In this document: positions 57,480 through 64,000 of the stretch, piece by piece
How the letters are laid out: every line of letters starts with the position of its first letter
Numbering within the stretch: position 1 is the stretch's first letter
DNA from: Cryptomeria japonica
Lineage: Eukaryota; Streptophyta; Pinopsida; Cupressales; Cupressaceae
DNA: 64,000 bases
Assembly (NCBI RefSeq): GCF_030272615.1
Contig: NC_081410.1
Span: 505,592,442-505,656,441 of the forward strand
Reading direction: 5' to 3'
The notes under the pieces: model-generated
Seen by the model: only the letters and a program-made list of their open reading frames with translations
Told to the model about the DNA's origin: nothing
The model's database searches: none
Program-made: the position numbers and the translations under genes

Positions 57480-58047
57480 TTCATCCAAATTTTACTATTG
57501 TCGAGCACAAACTCAAACTTGAACCTTGTGACATAGCAAGTGACCAATAAGAGGGCTCCATATTGGGATACAGGAGTAATGAAGGGATTTTGGGCTGCAA
57601 TAAAAAAGATTTAAGGCCAAGGTGATGGTCCTTCAACCATGAGGAGTCAATGGAGTAATTTTTCACATGGGCATGGTGATTTTTCTTTTGTGGAAGCTTT
57701 ATATGATATGCATGCAAAGAAAGACACTATAGAGTGGTGGCAGATCCATGGAGGTTAAACCCCTCAAGAGCAATCATTTGCAATAAGATTGCTCTCACAA
57801 GTAGCCAACTTTTCCTTCTCTCTTTTGTAGATCTTAGATATAAAGAGGGTCCTTAAGAGAAATAAGACCAGATTTCCCCTAATGGAGAGGTTGCAGCCAT
57901 GGTGGATGAAGTGCTTGAAGCAGATGGCCTTAGTGATTTACCATCACATCTACTACCAACAGAGGAACCTGAGTTTGAGAGTGGCGAGTAATTGGAGAGT
58001 ACCATAGCTGAGGACCTTGATATAGATGATCATGATATAGAAGTGTA
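57480..58047 (+). pseudogene. hAT transposase, C-terminal dimerisation part
   Basis: KGFWAAIKKI and MRSQWSNFSHGHGDFSFVEA lead to EWWQIHGG (57732 onward), a TAA, then TPQEQSFAIRLLSQVANFS, the core of the hAT dimerisation domain. The ERNWS part is eroded. An acidic tail (MVDEVLEADGLSDLP; IAEDLDIDDHDIEVYV) follows in another frame. This is the missing end of the transposase at 50300. It is cut at 58047 by the insertion of element H. Confidence 0.77.
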
Positions 58048-59116
58048 TGTTACGTCCCAGAGACAACTGAGAGGGGGGGGTGAATCAGTTGTCCAATAAA
58101 TTCAACCAAATTTAACTTAACCAAAACTTAATGCTTAATACCGGTAAACCAAACTTTATGCCGGTAGACAGTCTTAACAGTTAATTGCAATACCAGTAAA
58201 GAATAATGCATGAAACAAAAAGACAATAACATCCACAACACATAACACCAATGTTTGTACATGGAAACCCTGTAAGGGGAAAAACCACGGTGGGAAGCCT
58301 TACCCACAATCAAATGATACTACTGCAGATAGTATGTGTTTACAATATGGATTTTGCACATGCAGAAAGGCCAGCTGCCTGGAGCTCACTGCTCAATCAC
58401 AAAATGAGAGTCACACTAACTACAATTGGAAGGTTAAATCCAATGATAATGTACTGCATAAAATAGCATCTTCATATGCTGGATTCAGTACCGGTGTAGT
58501 TTTGATCGTCTTCACAAAATCCTTCCTTCAACCTTCAAATGATGTATGCGTGTATAGCTCTGCTTATTTTCGCATATACCTTATTGCGATCCTTTTCGCA
58601 TTCACAATCCTATATCTATTCGATCTTACAAATAAGATCTTACATATATACCATAACCTAAGACCAATTGAATAGGTCGGCTCACTAAAAGATATTACAA
58701 TAAAATCAATTACAAGTAAATCAATATCCGATGCATGATGTCGGCTCAATGCATTTACAACAATAATAAATCATCTCCATAACATGTCGTGCTGATCTAG
58801 AATAGATAAGTCTGTCGGTGCTTATCCTGGACCTATTTGCTGGTAACAGCAAATATGCAAACCCGAATAAACAATTAACCAAATTGCCAAAACCAAGTGA
58901 TCGAATAATGTCTTCAACATAACTAAGTAGTTTTCAAGTCATTCCAAGTGTCGGTGAACAATATAATCTGCCGATGAACCAAATACCAGTGTCTTGCATA
59001 AGTCTCTGTCTTGCCGGTGAACATAACCAAAATCTCCAAGTGTTGATAAGTGTTTGACAAGCGATAAGTGTTGACATCAATGACAAAACCATATCAACAT
59101 ATCCAAAATACCAACA
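58048..59116 (-). repeat. 3' LTR of element H
   Basis: On the plus strand it starts TGTTACGTCCCAGAGAC with a G8 tract and ends AAAATACCAACA. The first 350 bases match 63646-64000 closely. The right target duplication cannot be checked because the far end is outside the window. Confidence 0.88.
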
Positions 59117-59131
59117 ATCTCCCCCTTTGGC
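59117..59131 (-). promoter_or_regulatory. Polypurine tract of element H
   Basis: Minus-strand GCCAAAGGGGGAGAT next to the 3' LTR. More GGGGGAG copies occur on the same strand near 59250-59265, 59303-59318 and 59385-59395. Confidence 0.85.
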
Positions 59132-59467
59132 ATTGATGGCAACACGATGGAAAAACCATCAAAGTGCCAAAACAGAAATGCCAAAAACCAAAAACCAACA
59201 ATCTCCCAAAGAGATCATTAACAAAATGCATAATCTCTCTCCCCAAAGTAGTAATCTCTCCCCCTAGGAATAATATGTGTTATCCATGTGTTTTTCCATA
59301 TCAATCTCTCCCCCTTTGACATCAAATGTCAAAACAATACAAAACCAAATACAAAATACTAACTCATTCAATATACCAACTACTCCCCCTGAGAAGTAGC
59401 TCTCCTCATCAAAGCCGGAAAAAGATTTCTCTGTTAATTCTACCGGTTGATGACAAACATCAACTGT

Positions 59468-60454
59468 CTAAGTCTCTACCGGTGGGGATAGGACTCCAAG
59501 TTGCTCTCTGAGATACTCAAATGTTTCCTTAGGCAAAGGCTTTGTAAAGATATCTGCAATCTGCTCTTTAGTATTCACATAAACCAATTTCACTTCTTTT
59601 GCTTCAACATTCTCCTTTAGAAAGTTCAGTTTGATAGAAACATGTTTAGTTTTAGAGTGAAGTATCGGGTTCTTTGATATATCAATTGTTGTTATATTAT
59701 CACAGTAGATAGTTATAGGTTCTTTGCAATTCACCTTTATGTCCTTCAACATTTGCTTGATCCATAATACCTGTGTACAATTGGTTGCTGCTGCAACATA
59801 TTCTAATTCTGTTGTTGATAAACTTGTACAACTATTTTTTTTTGCTCAACCATGAAATTAGTCTGCTGCCAAGAAAAAATGCTCCGCCGGTAATGCTTTT
59901 TCTGTCATCCACATCTCCTGCCCAATTAGCATCCGTGTATGCACATAATTCAAAATTTTCATCTCTAGGATACCATAAACCAAGAATTGTAGTGCCTTGT
60001 AGGTACCGGAAAATCCTTTTTACTGCTGATTCATGATTTTCTTTAGGATTACTCGAAATTTTGAAACAATACATACTGCATTCATAATATCAGGTCTTGT
60101 TTGTGTTAAATACAGTAAACCTCCTATCATAGATTTGTATCTAGTCGGATTAACAGGTGTAGATTCATCCTTCAAAGACAATTTATCATTTGTAGTCATA
60201 GGTGTGCTTACCGGTTTACAGTTTTCCATGCCAAATTTCTTTAGTAATTCCTTCAAGTACTTAGATTGACATAGGAATATACCTTTATCAGTCTGTGAAA
60301 TCTGCAATCTTAAAAAGAATTTTATCTCTCCAATCATAGACATTTCAAATTCTTGTTGCATTTTGTTAGAAAAGTCTCGACACAAACCATCTTCTCCTCC
60401 AAAGATTATATCATCAACAAAAACTTCAATAACCAAGATGTCATCATTGGTCAC
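59468..60454 (-). pseudogene. Element H RT C-terminal part and RNase H
   Basis: Catalytic motif VFVDDIIFGG (YVDD changed to FVDD), then IGEIKFFLRLQISQ, CKPVSTPM and TRPDIMNAV. A frameshift near 60050 leads to RNase H: RYLQGTTILGLWYP, AYTDANWAGDVDDRKS, then, after another break (59832), ITIYCDNITTIDISKNP, RTKH-like SKTKHVSIKLN and IADIFTKPLPKETFEYLR. Residues for catalysis are partly eroded. Confidence 0.85.
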
Positions 60455-60457
60455 TTT

Positions 60458-61099
60458 TTAGTATAGGTTGTTGTCAGCATTACCTTTTGTGTAACCAAGC
60501 TTCAAAAGATATTTGTCCAATCTTGCATACCAAGCTCTAGGAGCTTGTTTCAATCCATATAAAGTTTCATTTAACCTGCAAACCATGTCTTCGTTATCTG
60601 TCAAAGAAAATCCATCAGGTTGCTCAATGTAAACTTCTTCAAGATCTCCATTCAGAAATGCACATTTAACATCCATTTGATATACTTTATAGTTCTTGTG
60701 TGCTGCAAAAGCCAATAAAAGTCTTACTGCCTCAATTCTAGCTACAGGTGCAAAGGTTTCATTGTAATCAATTCCTTCTTTCTAAGAATATCCCTTACAC
60801 ACCAATCTTGCTTTGTTTCTAATTACCGTGCCATCTTCATTAAGTTTATTTCTAAAAACCCATTTAGTTCCAATTACATTTTTGTCTTTAGGCCGGGGAA
60901 CTAATGACCAAGCGTTATTCCTTTCAATTTGTTCCAATTCATCTTCCATTGCTTTAATCCAATATTTATCTTCACATGCCTCATTAATTGATGTAGGTTC
61001 AATTTGAGAAATAAGACATACCTCCTCATTTGCCAATCTTCCTCTAGTCATAACTCCTTGAAATTTGTTTCCAATTATCTGATCTTCAGAATGATTCAA
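60458..61099 (-). pseudogene. Element H RT N-terminal part
   Basis: ACEDKYWIKAMEDELEQIE, GTKWVFRNKLNEDG and CKGYS are followed by TAG 60782 where the family has Gln. The same frame continues to [19 protein letters not shown] and [10 protein letters not shown], and stops at TAA 60458 just before the FVDD part. Without the two stops it would be continuous with the downstream piece. Confidence 0.85.
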
Positions 61100-61108
61100 T
61101 CTTACATA

Positions 61109-62224
61109 CTAAGGTGTTTTAACTTGTTGTTGCTCTTCAATGACTGTTGAATCTCCAGGTAATGCCGGTGTAACTAGATCACCATTCTGTACCGGTGTAC
61201 TCATAATAGGTTCATTTGTGATTATCTCTATTGCCGGTTCAGAGTTTGTGTACCTTGAATTTCCTCTAAATTGTTCATCAATTTGCACATTTGCACTTTC
61301 AACAATTTTCTGCAATCTTTTGTTAAAACATCTATATGCCTTGCTCTTAGATGAATAACCAAGAAATATTCCTTCATCACTTCTAGGATCAAATTTGCCA
61401 ATATACTCATCTCTTCTAATATAGCATTTACTTCCAAATATTATGAAATATTTAAGAGTAGGAGTATTACCAAACCATAGTTCATGTGGGGTCTTACTAG
61501 TTTCTCCTCTGATGTGAACTCTGTTGAATGTATAAACAGTTGTATTGACCGCTTCTCTCCAGTATATATGAGGTAGATTTGCTTCTAATATCATACCTCT
61601 GGCTGCATCCAAGATAGTTCTGTTTTTCCTTTCCACAACTCCATTCTACTGGGGTGTCCGGGGTGCTGACAATTGTCTTCTGATCCCATTCACTTCACAG
61701 AATGCATTAAATTCCTTAGATGTGAATTCACCTGCTTGATCTGATCTCAAACATTTGATTTTCTTGCCGGTTTCATTTTCTACCATCACTTTGAATAGTT
61801 TGAATTTTCCAAATGCTTCAGATTTTTCTCTGAGAAAAGTAACCCAACACATTCTAGAATACTCATCAATGATTAGCATAAAATATCTATCTCCTTGTAT
61901 ACTTCTAGTTCTTGTTGGACCACATAAATCCTTATGAATTAAATCAAGAACATTGTTAGACTTCTCCAGAATACTCTTGAAAGATGCTCTAACTTGCTTT
62001 CCAAATTGACATTCCTTACATACCGGATTGTGAGGTTTAACAATCTTAGGTAAATCTCTAACTGCCTTAGTAGTACTGATTTTCACAACGCAATCAAAAT
62101 TTACACGACAAAGTCTCTTATGCCATAACCAACTTTCATCAATATGTGCAATCAAACATGCTTTCTCATTGTTGTTCAAATGAAAGATATTACTTCTAGT
62201 CTGATTACCGGTTGCAATTTCCAA
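61109..62224 (-). pseudogene. Element H GAG-pre-integrase and integrase
   Basis: WLWHKRLCRVNFD...CKECQFGKQVRASF, DLCGPTRTRSIQGDRYF and CLRSDQAGEFTSKEF (usual SDNGGEF altered). RTPQ is followed by TAG 61646 exactly where TPQQNG has its second Gln. Then come ERKNRTILDAARGM, FGSKCYI and DEGIFLGYSSKSKAYRC. TAG 61109 ends the piece after KTP. Confidence 0.87.
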
Positions 62225-62380
62225 ACCAGTTCTATTTAAGATTTTGCATTTACCATTCTTGAATTGTAACTAAAATCCTTTCTCAACTAATTGACCAACA
62301 CTCAAAAGATTATGCTTCAAACCTTCAACATAGTAAACATTATCACTATTGTGCTTACCATCAAAAGATATAGTGCCTTT

Positions 62381-63052
62381 TCATTTGATCAAACAAGCTT
62401 TATCATCTCCAAATCTTACTAGACCTCCATTGTATTCCTGAAAGGTTAAAAATTTACTGTTATCTCCAGTCATATGATGTGAACATCCTAAATCAATAAT
62501 CCATTCATCCTTATCTTCAACTTTAGCTGCCAAGGCCTGCTCTACCGGTTGAACAATAGGTGTCGGTTGATCTTCTGTTATAGCAACAAAAGCCCATCCA
62601 TTGTCTGTCAGATCCTCATCAGAATCATCAGTAACTCCTTCATCAGCATAATAACAAGATTTGTCTCTATTCTTCTTAAACTTGTATTTCTGATAATCAG
62701 GGTTAGGCTTATATGTTCTTTTAGCTTCTTCTCTTAATCTTGCATGTCTATCAAGACATCTAGATGTCATATGACCAATCTTATTACAATTAAAACATTT
62801 AAAGGGTGTTTTACCTTCATACTTACTTCCAATTGGACCTTTAGGCATTTTCCTTGCAAATAGTGCTTCAAGTTCTCTTGCATAGAAGGCTTTCCAATCA
62901 GATTTATCATGTGATGATGATGATGCTGCAGTTGACGATGAAGCCTTAAAAGCTAGATCTGTCTTGATAGTAGTAACAGGACCAAATTCTTCAAGCTCAA
63001 AAGCTGAAAGTTTTCCAACCAAAGTGTCTCTAGATACTGATGCATTAGGCAT
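62381..63052 (-). pseudogene. Element H zinc knuckle and protease
   Basis: CFNCNKIGHMTSRC is an intact CCHC knuckle. The protease reads EWIIDLGCSHHMTGD, where the catalytic DSG is DLG (TCA to TTA, a C-to-T change). It ends at TGA 62381, after which KGTISFDGKHN continues in frame. Confidence 0.85.
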
Positions 63053-63108
63053 TGTTCTTTATTCATTTATAGCAATAACTTTCATTTTATATGCCGGTGG
63101 CAAAGCTC

Positions 63109-63516
63109 TTAAACTTTAGAAACAATCTCATCTTCACTTAACGTTCCTCCACAACATTGTATACCCAAAACAATTTCATTTACTCTTTCCATAGAAGCAG
63201 AAATTCTTTCTTCTTCTTCCATTTTCAGACTTTCATACCTGACCCGGAAGCATTCAAGTTTTGCAATTTTGACTGTGAAATCTCCTTCATTCAATGTTTC
63301 CAGTTTGTCCCAAATAGCTTTAGCAGTAGATCTATTTGACAATACCATGACTTGCTGATCTGACAATGCGCTAAAAAGTGTTTCTCTTGCTTTGCAATCA
63401 TTTTCCTCATCTTTGGCCAAGTTAGGTGGATTAGGTTGACCTTGAGTAGGAGCAGTATAGCCATTCTTTGTAAAATCCCATATATCATTTCCAATGCAAT
63501 TCAAGTGTGTCTCCAT
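63109..63516 (-). pseudogene. Element H Gag N-terminal (UBN2-type) domain
   Basis: METHLNCIGNDIWDFTKNGY, ETLFSALSDQQVMVLSN, KAIWDKLETLNEGD and KIAKLECFRVRYESLKMEE are typical of the Copia Gag UBN2 domain. A frameshift near 63100 separates it from the knuckle/protease frame. Confidence 0.85.
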
Positions 63517-63631
63517 TCTGATCTTTCATATGCCATAGTTAGTTCCATCAAGTTTCGAACTGTCCTTCCTGAAATAGTTATAAGACATTGGATCTCCTCA
63601 AGCTGTTAAACTTCTGCAAAAAGAGGATTAG

Positions 63632-63643
63632 GCTCTGATACCA
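63632..63643 (-). promoter_or_regulatory. Primer binding site of element H
   Basis: GCTCTGATACCA on the plus strand, complement of the tRNA-Met PBS, 2 bp inside the 5' LTR. Confidence 0.9.
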
Positions 63644-63645
63644 AT

Positions 63646-64000
63646 TGTTAGGTCCCGAAGACAACTGAGAGGGGGGGATGAATCAGTTGTCCAATAAATT
63701 CAACCAGAATTAACTTAACCAAAACTTAATGCTTAATACCAGTAAACCAAACTTTATGCCGGTAGACAGTCTTAACAGTTAATTGCAATATCAGTAAAGA
63801 TTAATGCATGAAACAAAAAGTCAATAACATCCACAACACATAACACCAATGTTTGTACGTGGAAACCCTGTAAGGGGAAAAACCACGGTGGGAAGCCTTA
63901 CCCACAATCAAATGATACTACTGCAGATAGTACGTGTTTACAATATGGATTCTGCACATGCAGAAAAGGCAGCTGCCTAGAGCTCACTGCTCAATCACAA
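63646..64000 (-). repeat. 5' LTR of element H, partial
   Basis: TGTTAGGTCCCGAAGAC...GGGGGGGATGAATC matches the start of 58048-59116. The window ends inside it. Confidence 0.88.

Larger units (their letters stand above)
58048..64000 (-). mobile_element. Element H: SIRE-like Copia retrotransposon, runs off the window
   Basis: Minus-strand Copia with its 3' LTR at 58048-59116 and its 5' LTR starting at 63646 and cut by the window end. The PBS is at 63632-63643. Domain order is gag, protease, integrase, RT, RNase H. Nearly all pieces share one frame and are separated by stops, with only a few frameshifts, so the copy is fairly young but dead. Its LTR start (TGTTGGTATTTTGG) and PPT match those of element A. 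Confidence 0.92.

Overview
The window reads as plant nuclear DNA from a very large, transposon-packed genome, most likely a gymnosperm. That call is an inference. It rests on several nested, decayed Copia, Gypsy-like, LINE, hAT, CACTA and SINE insertions, very low gene density, plant-type PBS sequences (TGGTATCAGAGC), and only one recognisable host-gene piece: a terminal exon of a diacylglycerol/sphingoid-base kinase family gene at 27611-27749 on the minus strand.

Layout. 173-7939 is a structurally complete non-autonomous Copia-derived element (A) with ~1.16 kb LTRs and TSD GAATT. It carries a zinc-knuckle gag and a second, broken ~1,100-codon ORF but no pol. 8291-13224 is a minus-strand Copia element (B) with both LTRs. 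17869-18394 is a small CACTA-type element abutting 18395-~24771, a 5'-truncated plus-strand Copia (C). 24772-31447 is mostly unassigned and holds the host exon, a SINE-like sequence and a foldback. 31448-32623 is a non-autonomous hAT element (TSD ATTAATTG) with a tRNA-derived SINE inside it. A LINE (32762-33816 and 47085-~47900) is split by a 13.3 kb Gypsy-like LTR composite (D, 33817-47084). D is itself split by a minus-strand LTR unit (F, 36975-44130, TSD CATCC). A hAT transposase pseudogene (50300-~51796 and ~57480-58047) is split by ~5.7 kb that contains a second LINE. 58048 to the window end is a minus-strand Copia element (H) whose 5' LTR runs off the window.

The most unusual content is in F and A. 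F has LTR-type ends (TGTTG...CAACA), a 5-bp TSD, no PBS, no PPT and no second LTR, so it looks like one 7.2 kb solo LTR. Upstream of its TATA box, where U3 would be, lies a single uninterrupted frame of ~1,101 codons broken only by eight in-frame stops, seven of them TAG. Element A carries a second ORF of similar length and layout: an N-terminal globular region, a charged lysine/glutamate linker and a C-terminal coiled coil. The Gypsy-like LTR units also each carry their own palindromic minisatellite array. One of these has a ~175 bp period.

How the parts relate. H, C and A share LTR end sequences and PPTs, so an H-like autonomous Copia could have mobilised A. In B and H, stops at positions where the Copia family has glutamine are TAG, as expected from C-to-T decay of methylated CAG (CHG) sites. 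No protein-coding gene in the window appears intact apart from the gag-like ORF of A.
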